NCBI GenBank assembly: GCA_030386875.1
Contig: CM059562.1
Location: forward strand, 22,497,360 to 22,561,359
Length of the DNA: 64,000 nt
Reading direction: 5' to 3'
Source of the DNA: Morinoia aosen
Lineage: Eukaryota; Arthropoda; Malacostraca; Amphipoda; Talitridae
Made by a program: the position numbers and the translations under genes. Below, in pieces: positions 46,601 to 57,830 of this stretch (within the stretch, counting starts at the first letter, position 1; each line of letters opens with the position of its first letter). The notes beneath the pieces were generated by a model. The model searched no databases, was not told the origin of the DNA, and saw nothing but the letters and a program-made list of their open reading frames with translations.

Positions 46601-49600
46601 CACTTGCTTCAGCAGGCATTTCCAACTCTGTGAGGAGTAGCTCTGCCCTTGAAATTGGCAGCAGTTTGAGTGGCATTGGCATTAGCAGTAGCTCGAGTGG
46701 CATCAGCAGTGCCTTGAGTGGCACGAGCACTTCATCGAGTGGCATGGGCATTTCATCGACTGGCATGGGGATAACATCAAGTGGAGTAGATAGCACTTGC
46801 ATGAGTAGCAGCAGCAGCAGCGGCCTGAGCCACTTCCAGTACACCAAGAACCTGGAGGAGGCTCGCCTGGAGCACGAGAAGGAGCTGGAGAAGCTCAAGG
46901 AAGAGTGTGAGGTAGACTCGCCTCCCGTTGAGAAGATGGCAGAGGTCCTCAAGATCTCTGAGCAGCCAAATCGCAACCTGGACAAGACTCTGCAGGTCAG
47001 TCCTCTTGTGCATGTCACGCATCAAATAAACTATGTCTCTTTTATTTCGTAAGATACCAAGCTTCTAAGGTCAACTATACTATGAAAGAATGCGTTGAGT
47101 TGGTAAAAAATTTGTTGCTTTGAAATAAAGTTTTCCAAAGCAAATGACGCTTGTCATCAAAATGTATTGTAGACAAAACACGGATTAGTAAATGAAATTT
47201 TCTTAGATACACGCAAAGTAAAAATGGGTATAACAGAGTAAGAGCTTCAGCAACTTCACTAGAATTTGAAGTAGAGCTGAACTGGTGTGGTCAAGGGGAT
47301 GTTCTACTCACGAATTACAATGTTGGTACAGGTTCGCAAATCACCAGTAGGTATACGGCTATGATTTTTAATTTACTGTATAGGGTAATTTTCACTAACC
47401 GCACCTATCAGCAGGAGGAACAAAAGGCCTACCAAGATGATGTGACAGACTTTAGTTCTCCATAATTGGTGTTATACTGGATACTGGTGCTTGTCAATAC
47501 CAGAAGATGTCACCCAATACTAGTGCATAACACTGGCCTTGCAATACCAGCACATGACACTGCACAAATAAAAAATGAAGCTTAAGAGCTGAAAATATAT
47601 TCAGCATTAAGATTTGCTGACCAATAGTTAAGTTATGAATATTGTATTTAATTTCTCCTCGAGAATAGTATGCAGGAACTGTTAAAGTCATTTTTGATTG
47701 TTGATTTCATTGTGTCTTTCGTTTGAGTTTGACTGGATTTGTGAAATTAAGCAGAAGTGAATTTCATCAAAAAGACGGTCCAATTAAGTTTATGACATAG
47801 TGCTAGTGAATTTGAACTATGTTCAGCATTATCATTGTGCAAACACTAGTTTTGCTGAGTACCTCTTGGTGAATGTTACCGTATCTCAAATGCAGAGAAC
47901 CAAATTTTTACTAACTTTGCGCTTAAAAAATTCCTTTTTCTTAGAACATTTGCCTCGGGGATGCACTCTTTGCAGAGGTGCACATGCACCTGTGTTTACT
48001 GTCTTTTCCTTCTGTGTGTTCAATATATGTTTTTTTAATTTTTTAACTGCTTTTTATAGAATTTTATAGAAGTTTAGCTAATTGTTTCTTGCGTGGTAAA
48101 CTAATGAAATAAAAAAAGAAATGCTTTGTGCTAGTTACGAAATAACTGGGAAGTTCATGTTTCTGCGGCTTTTCACTATTGCATTTAAATGTTTTTTTCC
48201 AAACTGAGTTAGCTCCATTACTGCACGGTTAGGAGCAAAATTTTGCATTGAAGCTGACTTGAATTTAATTTCAATTTTTTCCATCCAATTGTTACTTACT
48301 TGAAATTGGTTTTATTTTTCACTTGTTGTATATTCAGTTTTATGATACTGGTCTCATTTTATGAGACTCGTACAAGATTGCCACAAACATCAGAATGAGG
48401 AAGGAACTCAGTGAGCTTTTTGGTCCAAACTCGACTAGAAGAAATATTTTAGAGCTACTTAAAAGTAGACTTCAACATCCATGTAGACCATCAAAGGTTT
48501 ATATATTAATGAGATTTGTTTTATGTTAAAAGGTTCATGTCAAATGTCTTGCCAAACGTATTACCTATAGATCTATCTCAGCCTAAAATCATCAGAGCCG
48601 CTATAGAATGTACGAGGAGTAAATCTGATGAATCTATGCTCAGCAAAGCAGTGGGCTTGTTTCCTGACTTGCTGTTTCTATGCTCAGTGGATCTTGTGTG
48701 TGTGTGCACACCTTGTTCATAGGTTCCCTAAACTCCTCACTATGTAGGGCCTTTCTTCCTCATAGGAATACCTCTGCTAGTTTTAGGGAGGCCTAAACTA
48801 ACTAATGTAATCCTGTCCGCATTGCAGCTGGTGGTGTCGACGTGTGAGGCGCTGTGGTCGCAGCTGCAACAGGAGCGGCAGACGAGGCAGCAGCTGCAGG
48901 ATCACCTCCAGCGGCAGGGCGCAGTCATCGGGGACCTCACTTCCGTACGGCCTTACTTACCTCTTCTCTGGCCTTGGTTACTGGGATTGTTTTTGTCCCC
49001 TCCACGGGTCCGCTGTTGGCTTTACTTGTCTCCACTGCCTGGTCTCTTCTCCATGTCTTGCCTCTTCTCCATGTTTTGTAACTTTTGATTGTTTGCATAC
49101 AAGAATAATAATTAGAGTCCTCGATGAGAACCCTGTATTCAGAACTTGTCCCTTTCACTTTGTTCCTTATTCACTTATGTTTGCACGAATTTTGTATGTG
49201 TTTTAAGAGAACATTTCTCTCTTGTTTTTATTGTTTTTATTTTCTGAAAGCATCGCTTCTTACATTTTACTATGCCTGACTCTTGATGTAGGCTTCGGTG
49301 GCCCAAGTTACAATGTCTGACTTGTTATAACATATTGTCAGAATACACGATGAATGGTTTCTGCTCAAATAACTTTATCTAAACCCCATTAGAACTCGGC
49401 CTTTAATCAAGGCTCAACTGAATCCTAATATGTTGAAAAATGTTGAGTTATTATCTGACATGTGTACCTGTTCTCTGGTTTTTGTACAGGTTTCGCTTGT
49501 TTTTAATTCAGTGATAAGTTGAATTTAAACACATGCTTAGTTAAGTTACAATTTTTCCTTCTACATTTTTACTAGCAATTTTTTCCATTGTGTTCTCCAG

Positions 49601-52456
49601 TACCTGTTTAGAAGGAAACTGTGTTTGTAGGCAAAGGTTTCAGTTCATTTTCGACTGTAACTCTATAGCACAAGATTTTCTCTAAGGTTTAAATTACTAA
49701 ATAAGGGTAACACAGAAAATGTACCTCAAAACTATTCAACAAGAATGTTTAGTGACTTGGCTCATGATCGTCTACGTGCCTGCAAATTAATGAGAAAGCT
49801 AAATTTCATACAAGGCTCAAAATACTTTATTTTATACTGAGATTAAGAACAACAAAAATAAAACAAGACTAAATTTGAAAATTTTTGCATTGACTATTTT
49901 CAGGTGCAATAATGTATGCGGAGAATAAGAACAACCACAATAAAACAACCCTAAATTTGAAAATCTATCGTTTGATTAATTTCTGGATTTGAGCCCTTCG
50001 CATATCATCACAAGATGATCTGAGCTTATAGTAGTGATCTCTTTAGACAACCTTGACACCCACAGGCTCAGACCATCTTTTCATGATTTGCAAAGCTCTT
50101 CCTGCCTAGAAATAATCAACCAGTACATTTTCATACGTAGATTTATTCATTTTTGTTGTGTATAATCTCAGCCTTCTGATGTGTATTGTGAGTCATGTAT
50201 CATATTTTACGTTTCTTTATCTAGTCGTGTTTGCGCAGTCGACATTGCACCTTGACGCGAAACATTTTCATTAAACCTTATTCTTTTTTTATTTTTCTTC
50301 TTCGTGGTGGAGGAGATAGGCAGCAGACTTTGTATTAGAAAGGCTCTGGTTTGATTCCAGTTTTATACCCGCGGTGTTTTCGCCAAATTGAAGCTCTCAG
50401 GTGTTAATAGCAAAAGGAAGAAGCAAGTGGAAGAATTCAGAGAGAAACTTATCTACTCAATGAGCTTGTTCTTCACTCACACTTCCTTTCCTTAGACTGA
50501 TATGCTGAACAGATAAAATTTTGTACACCTTTCTTGTAATTATAAAGTGAATAATACTGACGCTTCTTTCCAATGTTTTTGAGATATCTCCTTGGTTATC
50601 TTCATTTTGAATTTGTTCTGTTAAAATGTGTGTTAAAATAGGAAATTATGGAAATGAGATAAGCACTCAATGCAGTTTCTGGAGATTCTGACACGTGACG
50701 TAGTATTTCCCAGTCAAAAGCATAACTCCTGCATTAAATCCCTTTTGTTAGTCAAAGACACCTACAGTCATAATGAGATAGCCCCGTTGCGATTGGCGGA
50801 AGTTAAAACTATATTGCTGCTGCTCTGTGAAGCTTTGTTAGGTATGCAGTTAAGTCTCAATCGTGTTACCTTTTGAAGGCTTATATTGAGTGCTGTGATA
50901 CGTGATTTTGAACGCATTGCTGCTTTTTAATGCCCAGCAATGCAACACAACATATCATGCAATGCTTCATCCTCACAAAGAGGCGACGGGCACATGTACA
51001 GATACGGGCGCCCACGTGCGGCGTGTGTTGCAGGACCCCTCAGAGCGATACAACTATATAGTATCTGTGGGAAGTAGCATTCCCAGAGGGTAAATGTTTC
51101 AGGGCCCGAGCTAAGAGTGAGGAAGGCCTTCTTTTTGTTTTTCAGCATCTACTACTTTCTTCTTCAACTTTTAACTTGTTTTTATAAACTTCTTCCTCAA
51201 CTTACTATTTCTGTACTTCTTCTGCGTGAATTCCGCATTTCCTTATCTCCATACTAAATAATGCCTTCCTCTCTTTAGTCCGTTTTAATTGGCGGTTAGG
51301 GAGGCTTGAACCAACATCTAATCCAAGAGGCGACGGCCACATGTACAGATACGGGCACCCACATGCGGTGTGTATTGCAGGAGCTGCTGCAGATCCAGGA
51401 GCAGCAGGAGGACATCCTGCAGGAGGTGCAGCTGGCGAGGTCCTCCCTGCTGTGGCAGCTGTCAGGGGGCGATGACGGCGAGGAAGGGCTGCTGGCGGAC
51501 CGCGGCCTGCTCATGGGGGGGGAGGACGGGCCAGTGGAGCCAGGGCGCTTCCTGCGCCCCTCGCCTCTGCTGGCGGCCGCCATGGCCGAGTCGGAGGAGC
51601 GGCGCCTCAGCTCCTCCGCTCCGCCCTCCTTCTACCCCCACGAGGCGTCTCGCGCCTACCCGCCTCCGCCCTTCTTGTATTCCTCCTCGGCCTTCTCTTC
51701 TCCCTTCGCAGGTGAGATGCGTTCTCAGGTTGGCTGGCGTCCTCTGTCGAGAGCTGGGCATTCTCTTGTCGAGAGTTGGCTCATCAAGCAATGCTTTATT
51801 GACACAAGCTCTCAGCAATACACGATCCTTGCGTGATGGTGGCACTGACTCCATTGTCTTTGTTGCCTTAGCCATATTAAATATGCTAACTCAAGCTTTA
51901 TAATTATCAGCATTTCATGATTGTCTAGTTGGTATTTCTCATCAAATTAAAGTTATTCACATTCAATCGCCTAATTGATTTAAATTTTTTGGCTCTTTAA
52001 GTAATGGTACTAGTATACGAAGGTGCACGGTGAGTAAAAGCAGAGATATACAATGATATACATTGACACCAGTTGCAAATTCGTTTTAATAAGTGTCCGT
52101 GCACTTGGTAATTCTTGAGTACTTCGGTAGTCCTGAAACTGACCGCAGGCGACGTAAGGTGTACATTTACTATTTTGTTGTCTTGTCTCTAAAAGTTTTG
52201 AGTTCTGCAGTTGAGTGGAACATGTGGAGAAAAATTTCTCCAATTTAAATGTTTCTTTTCAAAACGTGGAAATCATTGAAATGGCGTTACATTCATTGAA
52301 TGAATTAACACAGGAGGCGGAAGCAGCGGGGCCAGTGCGAGACCCTCCCTTCTACTAGGCAGGCGCCTCCACCAGCAGGCTTCCCACAGTCTCCAGAACT
52401 CCCCCAAACACTCGGGCTTCATGCCTCCTGCGCATCCGGGAGCGCCCTTCAGCTAA
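37602..52456 (+). CDS. Host gene: uncharacterised Ser-rich coiled-coil protein, 7 coding exons, 620 residues
   Basis: Exons read as 37629-37694 (after a possible 5' untranslated part from 37602), 40896-41075, 44967-45555, 46559-46995, 48828-48944, 51381-51711 and 52314-52456. All introns have GT..AG ends and phases match (0,0,1,0,0,1). The coding sum is 1,863 nt, divisible by three, ending TAA. The protein has a Pro-rich N-terminus (PPPIPPHGPRR), an Ala/Leu-rich helical segment (LSRKLASRQSHNLALARATL), a long Ser/Thr-rich region (83-370), coiled coil (about 370-493, LEEARLEHEKELEKLKEE; QLQQERQTRQQLQDHL; LLQIQEQQEDILQEVQLA) and a Pro/Ser-rich tail. No signal peptide or membrane segment. This suggests a cytoplasmic scaffold; a centrosome or satellite-type protein is possible but not shown. 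Family not recognised. Confidence 0.82.
38403..39594. repeat. Foldback-type element of about 1.2 kb in intron 1
   Basis: Ends are AAGGAGATCGTCCCA (about 38408) and its complement TGGGACGATCTCCTT (about 39580-39594). A unit of about 75 bp containing GAGTTTTGATGCTAGAACAA and GAATCCTTGGAACATTC occurs three times: 38590 (+), 38790-38862 (inverted) and 39320 (+). A tandem duplication around AGGTATTGACATTTTACTG lies at 39226 and 39277. Very T- and A-rich, no coding capacity. Family unknown. Confidence 0.75.
40519..40739. mobile_element. piggyBac-like MITE with TTAA target duplication (intron 1)
   Basis: 221 bp with terminal inverted repeats CCCTTTAACGCCCA and TGGGCGTTAAAGGG, flanked by TTAA at 40515-40518 and 40740-40743. 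A TTAA target and ends starting CCC are hallmarks of the piggyBac superfamily. No coding sequence, so it must have depended on an element elsewhere. Confidence 0.85.
40896..41075 (+). CDS. Host gene exon 2
   Basis: 180 nt, residues 23-82, phase 0 at both ends. The acceptor is TACCTTTTTGAGCAG. The donor is CAG followed by GTCTCA, a weak match to consensus. Encodes an Ala/Leu/Ser-rich helical segment (LSRKLASRQSHNLALARATL). Confidence 0.8.
41313..42938 (+). mobile_element. Tc1/mariner transposon, DD41D type, broken (intron 2)
   Basis: Terminal inverted repeats begin TACGGGGTGTTGGTGGAACT on the left and the complement TACAGGGTGTTGGCGGAACT on the right, similar over about 35 bp. TA dinucleotides (41311-41312; 42939-42940) flank the element. 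It contains one transposase gene that is broken. At 1,626 bp it has near full length for the superfamily. It lies in intron 2 of the host gene, same strand. Confidence 0.92.
41610..42679 (+). pseudogene. mariner-type transposase, broken
   Basis: Begins MYRLTNAQMADMHFTYGAAN (DNA-binding helix-turn-helix part, 41610). The frame meets a TGA at 42009-42011 and continues in the same frame from 42015. Catalytic landmarks are LFTDEATF (Asp 1), WFQHDRAPAH (Asp 2) and RDLTPLDFY (Asp 3). Counting residues between Asp 2 and Asp 3 gives 41, the DD41D spacing reported for rosa-type mariners. A one-base deletion near 42485, in what should read LDFYLWGHLK, shifts the frame; the C-terminus then runs to 42679, ending NGRNFEHLL. 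One stop and one shift: dead but young-looking. Confidence 0.9.
42945..44280. other. Intron 2 sequence, nothing recognised
   Basis: AT-rich intronic sequence with no open frame or repeat that I can support. Confidence 0.5.
44290..44605. repeat. Degenerate tandem repeat in intron 2
   Basis: Variants of CATCATTTCAGTG recur about every 40-75 bp (near 44300, 44370, 44410, 44478 and 44555), each followed by an AT-rich word such as GATAT or GTATA. A decayed satellite-like array of irregular period. No function evident; the CAG words are not used as acceptors in the exon chain. Confidence 0.5.
44967..45555 (+). CDS. Host gene exon 3
   Basis: 589 nt, phase 0 in and phase 1 out. Acceptor GCACTGTGTTGCAG, donor GTGAGC. 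Residues 83-278 are acidic at first (GADPDDPAPTSSADGDYSA), then Ser/Thr-rich (SSSAPPHSTVSSLASHSS; YSSISSILRSKANRSHSSD), likely disordered with many potential phosphorylation sites. Confidence 0.83.
46559..46995 (+). CDS. Host gene exon 4, with coding minisatellite
   Basis: 437 nt, phase 1 in and 0 out. Acceptor ATGCTCTTGCAG, donor GTCAGT. Residues 279-424. About 46660-46800 encodes Ser-Gly repeats (SGIGISSSSSGISSALSG...), built from imperfect nucleotide units with GAGTGGCAT words. The exon then encodes the first coiled coil (YTKNLEEARLEHEKELEKLK, about residues 373-395). Confidence 0.85.
48828..48944 (+). CDS. Host gene exon 5
   Basis: 117 nt, phase 0 both ends, residues 425-463. Acceptor TGTCCGCATTGCAG, donor GTACGG. 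Encodes coiled-coil sequence (LVVSTCEALWSQLQQERQ; RQQLQDHLQRQG). GC-rich against AT-rich introns, as the other exons. Confidence 0.83.
49841..49985 (+). repeat. Direct repeat pair in intron 5
   Basis: Two copies of about 65 bp start GAGATTAAGAACAACAAAAA (49841) and GAGAATAAGAACAACCACAA (49919), sharing CTAAATTTGAAAAT and ending TTTCAGG / TTTCTGG. About 78 bp period. Not recognised as a known element. Confidence 0.6.
50303..50380 (+). repeat. tRNA-like fragment, possible SINE head
   Basis: GTGGTGGAGGAGATAGGCAG followed about 30 bp later by GGTTTGATTCCAG, close to a box B (GGTTCGATTCC). The spacing fits a tRNA-derived promoter, but a tRNA cloverleaf is not convincing. Unrelated in sequence to the SINE at 12097. 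Confidence 0.4.
50978..51033 (+). repeat. Duplicated intron 3' splice region (upstream copy)
   Basis: 56 bp, differing from 51325-51380 by about five bases. Both copies run from AAGAGGCGACGG to a TTGCAG acceptor. The upstream acceptor at 51033 is followed by the dispersed repeat rather than by exon 6. Confidence 0.85.
51031..51324 (+). repeat. Dispersed hairpin-headed repeat, copy 1 (intron 5)
   Basis: Starts CAGGACCCCTCAGAG, with GATACAAC...GTATC hairpin, GGGCCCGAGCTAAGAG and TACTACTTTCTTCTTCAAC motifs, and ends GCGGTTAGGGAGGCTTGAAC. Same family as the copies near 57.5, 58.6, 59.1 and 62.5 kb. Class unknown; no terminal inverted repeats. Confidence 0.75.
51325..51380 (+). repeat. Duplicated intron 3' splice region (copy at exon 6)
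   Basis: Downstream copy of the 56-bp duplication; its TTGCAG is the acceptor used in the exon chain for exon 6. Confidence 0.85.
51381..51711 (+). CDS. Host gene exon 6
   Basis: 331 nt, phase 0 in and 1 out, residues 464-573. The acceptor lies in the duplicated 56-bp block; donor GTGAGA. It encodes the second coiled coil (LLQIQEQQEDILQEVQLARS), an acidic Gly-rich linker, and the Pro/Ser tail (YPPPPFLYSSSAFSS). Very GC-rich. Confidence 0.83.
52314..52456 (+). CDS. Host gene exon 7 (stop codon)
   Basis: 143 nt, phase 1 in, ending TAA at 52454-52456. Acceptor GAATTAACACAG. Residues 574-620, Ser/His/Pro-rich (HQQASHSLQNSPKHSGF; MPPAHPGAPFS). Overall GC content stays high, supporting an exon. 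Confidence 0.78.
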
Positions 52457-55400
52457 TGCTCCTCACCAGCCGCCTCAACCTTTGCTGCTATCCTTGTTCT
52501 ACCGTCACATTTGGTCTGCCACCACGGCGATCCCATACTTCAGAGCGGGCTGTGTGCTCTGTCTTTGTGGTGTCAATTCAACTCGATCTCTGAGGCATTA
52601 CCTCTGAGGGCTCGTCCCATACGTGTGGGCACCCGTCAGTGTGTTATAAGCGCGAACTTTCCTCACCTCATCTGACGGAGCTCGATGTCAACGCTAACAA
52701 GAGTGTAGCCCTTTACTGCATGGTAATAGTCACTGCAATATTCATGGCACGGCAGCTTACAGGTTATACTTTCAGTATCGTGCTGGTTTCTATTGAAATC
52801 TGCCCTGTACTTTTAAGAGTACAATTTAAATCATATTGCATGTATCTAGCTGGTGATTTTCGACATAGTGTTTCACGTTTGCATCGTAATTCTACATTTT
52901 AGGGCGTCAGTGGAATACACTCTTGAAACGCTCGTGTTAGGTGACTTGTTTTAACGATACGATTTTCCACGTATTATATCTGGCCCAATACCACAGAAGG
53001 AAATTAAATCATACCTAGAGTACAGTATCAAAAGTATCGCTCAATGGCTGAAATTGGTAAGTGAACAGAAAACAGAAGTGAAAATGAAGGTGCTTTTCAC
53101 TAGACTTGCTCGACCACCCAAACTACTGTGAAGTTGAAGCAGTTGAAGCTACAGAACCAACTTGCTGAGCTTGTATTTAAGTAATGAATGGTAATTTGAA
53201 TTACAGTACGCTTGCAACGCATTGTACTTGGCATGGGTGCAGGGTAAAAAGACAAATTTTACTTTTAAACTCTGCATGCTTCTAGTAAAATTAACTGAAG
53301 AAGTGCTTTGAATTAGTTGTAATATTGAGCTGACGTGACACCACTTTGTCCCTACCAAATCCATCCAGGCTCCGTAAGGCGCGTCGAACCAGCATAATAC
53401 CGAGCGTGATGAACTTTGTTGCTTCGCTCTCTTCATCGTCAATTTGGCGTGCGCCAGTGACAGTTTCCTATCTCAGTTCCAGTTATTTGTTCCTTATGAG
53501 GGATTTTCTCATGTCAAGAAGATCGTCACGTTTTTGAAGTGAAAGAAAGGTTTAACTTTAACTCGTTCGTGGAGACGTGAACTTCCGAAATCCACAGATT
53601 ACGAAGTGAAAAACTACTTTATTGTAAAATTTGTGATGAAGTAATTTTAATAAGAAGAGACAGTTTAAAACACTTACGGAATTTTGAACTGTATTTTTGT
53701 GAAATCTATTTAGTCTGTGCGTGCATACCGGAAGAAAAAATGCAATCATCAAAAAGGCGAGTTATTTCAGGACATTTCAAAAATGGTGTTTCACTTCAGA
53801 GTGTTTTTAAATATTATATCGTTGCGATGCAGATAATTTGCAACTTCCAGGTATGGAATTAATGATCATCTTCAAAATTAATTGTCATTGGAGGAGACGT
53901 TGCCTGTCGTCTGTATAGACATTACGAACCACTCAGCGTTGTTTTCTTTCCGAGGTGGTGCGGTGCGGCGCGGCGGTCGTCGTGGAAATAAGCGTTCCTA
54001 CGAGTGGAACACCCTGCAGGGTTGCTCCTGGTGCTCTGTTGTTGGACTGGCGCTCCTTGTTACATGCGGTGCAGGTGTGATGAACTTTTTCATGGGTGTG
54101 TTGTCCTGAGACCGTGTTACCATCCCCTGTGTTGCTAGCCCAACTCGACTGGCGAGGCGTGCGCAGTGCATTGATGTGGACCGCTCTGCCTCACGTCATA
54201 ATTGGTGCGCGGCGTGGTGCTGAGTTGACCCTTCATCCCTCACTTCCCGATACCGTCAGTATTGTTGTGTACCTTGGCGTGTTCGCTAGTCGTTCATCCC
54301 GAACACTGGTGTCTTATTTATCTCTCCTATAACCATACATTACCTACCATTATCCATCATTCTTGTGTATTATAGATCAGCATGTTAATGTCATATCTTA
54401 TACTCATGTATCATCTTCCTCTCATTTCTTCTTCTCACCACGTATAAAAATGGAAGAGTGATCATACGTACAGGATTATTGGAAGTTTACAAGTCCGCAA
54501 CTTCGTAAGGAGTGCTTCGCTTCGTTTGTAGTAGATTGTAGTAGTTGACTAACCTAACTGTAAGTTGTACGTTGTAAGGAAGTGCTCACAATAAAGTTAC
54601 TTGAGCTCCTGAGCAGCCATGAAAATTTTCACAAGCTCTGATAGACTAGGATGAGTACCTCTACGTCATGCATTGGGATGATGTGCGAGTTTTTTTGTTA
54701 AGATACGTTGTACAAAAGACAACGGCGTCTGAAGTGTCCATGCTTTGCGCCACCGCAATTTTTCTGGCTTAAAAGATGCTCTTTCTTAATGATCCAAATA
54801 AGTTAGTCCAAATAAAATAAGTTAGTTCGAATAAGTACGTATATGTAACTGCACACGAGCTTGATAACAGAAAGTTAGCTCACTTTGGTCTAATATATAA
54901 TTTGCTGGGTGTTGTTTGGCGGTGTGGCTAACGTAAAACTGGCAGATTTTTCATTGAAAGTTCAAAAGGAGTTAAGGCTCCTGGCTGCATAGACCTGTCT
55001 GGGGTACAACTTACGTTGTTGTGGTGCTACTTGAATTTTTTTCAGTTTTTCGGCGGTTTTAAGTTTTGAAAAGATGCTGCTAATAGAAGCGATAATTGTT
55101 GTAAATATGACTACACTAGCTGAGTTGAAGTGAACACTCTCATCATGTTAACCTCAACGAGGTTAGAACCAACTTTTTGGAAAACCAGCTTGAATTGAGC
55201 TGTAATGGCTGCGCTTGTGTCCATGACATTCCTAACCGTAGTCTTGTGGTTCAGAATTGTCAGCGTCGCTAGTTCCGAGATAGGAGAAGATATTCATTGA
55301 GAAATTCAATTATTACCCAAAGCTTTTGGAAAACGAGTGTAAAGAGGTGGCCTGGCTCTGCAGGTCAGTTCTGAAGCACGCGTTTCCTAAACTTGGTGAG

Positions 55401-57440
55401 AATTTATATTTCGGAAGGTAGTATTCCAGGTTAGCTTTAGCATGCTGAGTGAGGTGAACGTACTGCCTGGAGAAGGATCCCGTACGGTTTATACCAGCTA
55501 GCTGACGATTACGTGGGCATTTGTGATGACTCCTGTCGGAATTTTGAGTTATGGCTTCACGAACTAACGACAGTCAATTTTTATGGCTCTTGGACTAAGT
55601 ATGGTGCTTTGTAATCTTGGTATAGTATTTGCATTGTCCTTGTTGGTGCACACGCTTGCGAAGTGCTTTCATTCCAGTTCTGTTGCAGGGTTTGGTGTTT
55701 GTAGTTAGCTTATACTAATAGAAAGATTCGGTGTTTTCTGTTACCTTATGGATTATTTGGATAAGTACTTGCACATGGTAGCGTTTTCTGGCATTTCGTC
55801 TGTGATTTTAGATATAAATGTATCGCATCATACGTTTGATTTAAATTTTTAGTATTTTGTAGACTTTAGGTTATGTTTGGTGAAATTATCTGATTTTGTA
55901 TCAGCTTTTCTCATGTAACATTCTGGACTAACTTGACCGATGTCACTCGTGCCTGAGAAAGCACCTACAGCTGCTGCTCTGCTTCTCTAATGCACAGCAG
56001 GAGACTTTTCTGGAGGAGGTGGTAGTGTGGCTATTTAATACTTGCGTTATGGAATAGATATAGTGAGTGACCTTCTTGTGCCCCTCCCCTCCATTATCAA
56101 GCTTCAAGCTAAGAGAAGTGTGAGTGATAGCATATGTTCTTGTTGAAGGATTGCGGGATTAGACGTACTTAAAAGGTGTTCTGGGAGAGCTAAACCGTAT
56201 ACGGCAGTTCTGATGGCAAATGTGTCTCGACTCTCTAGGTTTTGAGTTTGAGGGGACGTCTTTGATTTTTATCGTCTTTTCATTGGTGCTAATTGTAATG
56301 TAATTTCTGGGGCGTGTGTTCCGAACGTCACCTCTTCTGCCCTTCTTTCTTTACTTATCCCTTTTATATTTGTCAAAGCGCTGCCTTCAATCTAGTGCAG
56401 GATCACTCTGTAGTATAAAAATATTAATTAGCATCTGTAAAGTGAACAAATACAACGGTTGCAAAGCATTGCTAATCGCAAGTATATCTTTATTTGTATT
56501 AATGAGGAGTAGAACAAATCGAAAAAATTGGTCGCTAGTCTTTGGGGCTTCATCAACTATGTTTGATATTCTTTGGCTTCACCTGTCAATCTCCTTGGGT
56601 GATGAGACCGCAGTCACGTGTGCATTTTTGATGATGACGTTCATGATGATTGAAGCGGGTGCTGTTCTGCTCCAGACTCGCGTATGTACCGCTCCATTTC
56701 TTGGCTGTCCCGTCATGTGTTGCTTGCTGAAACATAGCTCCTGTGTTCATTTATCACCAGAAAAATGCTTCCTGTATCTGTAGCTCGTCCCACGTTTTTA
56801 AGTGATTGCTTTCGAAATTTTGTTGAGCATCCTAGTAAAATTCCTTGTATTTTATCAGCAGTGCATACAATTGTGTATGCATGAGGCAATCGATCCATCA
56901 GTACGCAGAACTCATCTACTTTGTATCCGAGGTGTTCCTTTACTTTACGTAGCATTCATTATTCTACAGTACCTGATTATTGTTTAGCTATTTTACAAAT
57001 ACTTTCTGCATTCCTTTCATGTTTTTCAGTTGAGTTATTTTTGAACTTCATGTGTCGTTGAGCAGCTCTTCTGATGGGATGCAAGCAATGCCATTGCTCA
57101 GGCTCTTACAAGGGCATTACGTACTTCAATGTATTGCATTTCCAAGTGTTATTCTTTGATTTTAAAATAGATCCAAAAGAGTTCAGTTCATTTTGCTGAT
57201 TTTTCAACTTTTTGTGGGTCACCATCATTGAGAATGTTGATGGTAGCATCTGGCCTGAAGAAGACCCACGCTCAAAGGGTTGAAGGCATTATCAAATAAC
57301 GCTTTTGTTTTATTTATAAGAATTTCTTCGGAAATGCGTTTTGATCTCTTTTAACTTTTAATCTTGTTTCATAAACTTTTTTCAGTCTTGCTGCATTGAG
57401 GTATTTTGCAAAAGTTTTATAACTTACTTTAACATTAGTT
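52457..57440. other. Downstream flank and presumed 3' untranslated region of host gene
   Basis: No further exon that I can support. A candidate poly(A) signal AATAAA is at 54588-54593. A GC-rich patch (53950-54250) has an open frame but no recognisable protein. The remainder is AT-rich without repeats that I can name. Confidence 0.4.
54588..54593 (+). terminator. Candidate poly(A) signal
   Basis: AATAAA about 2.1 kb after the host stop codon, followed by AGTTACTTGAGC. The distance is long but possible for a 3' untranslated region; no expression evidence is available. Confidence 0.3.
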
Positions 57441-57454
57441 TTAAGCCCTAGTTA

Positions 57455-57830
57455 CCCTTCAGGGGGACACAACTATTGTATCTATGGGAATAAGCGCTCC
57501 CAGGGGGACGATGTGAGGGCCCGAGCTAAAGGTTAGGCAGGCTTTTTTTTTCTGTAAAAATAGAATAGGTTTTTGTTATGTTACGGACCATCTTTTTTCG
57601 GTTCACTGCTGTCCTGTTTTTTCAGCACCTACTACTTTCTTCTTCAACTTTGATCTTGTTTCATGAACTTTTTTCTTATCTTCCTGTTTCTATGCCCCTT
57701 CTGGATAGATTCCTCATTCTCTTATCTCCATACAAAATGGTGCCTTCCTCCTTCCTCTCTTCGATATGCACTTTTTTTGTAGCGGTTAGGGAGGCTTAAA
57801 CTAACTTATAATCTTATAATCTTAATCTTA
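57455..57830 (+). repeat. Dispersed hairpin-headed repeat, copy 2
   Basis: Head CCTTCAGGGGGACACAACTA, GGGCCCGAGCTAAAGG, centre with CACCTACTACTTTCTTCTTC, tail GCGGTTAGGGAGGCTTAAAC followed by TATAATCTTATAATC. The open frame inside (57578-57799) is not conserved in other copies and is not called a gene. Confidence 0.8.

Noticed and set aside
53882-54332. GC-rich open frames downstream of the host gene
   Set aside because: No acceptor or donor pair consistent with the host exon chain and no recognisable protein features; could be 3' flank.
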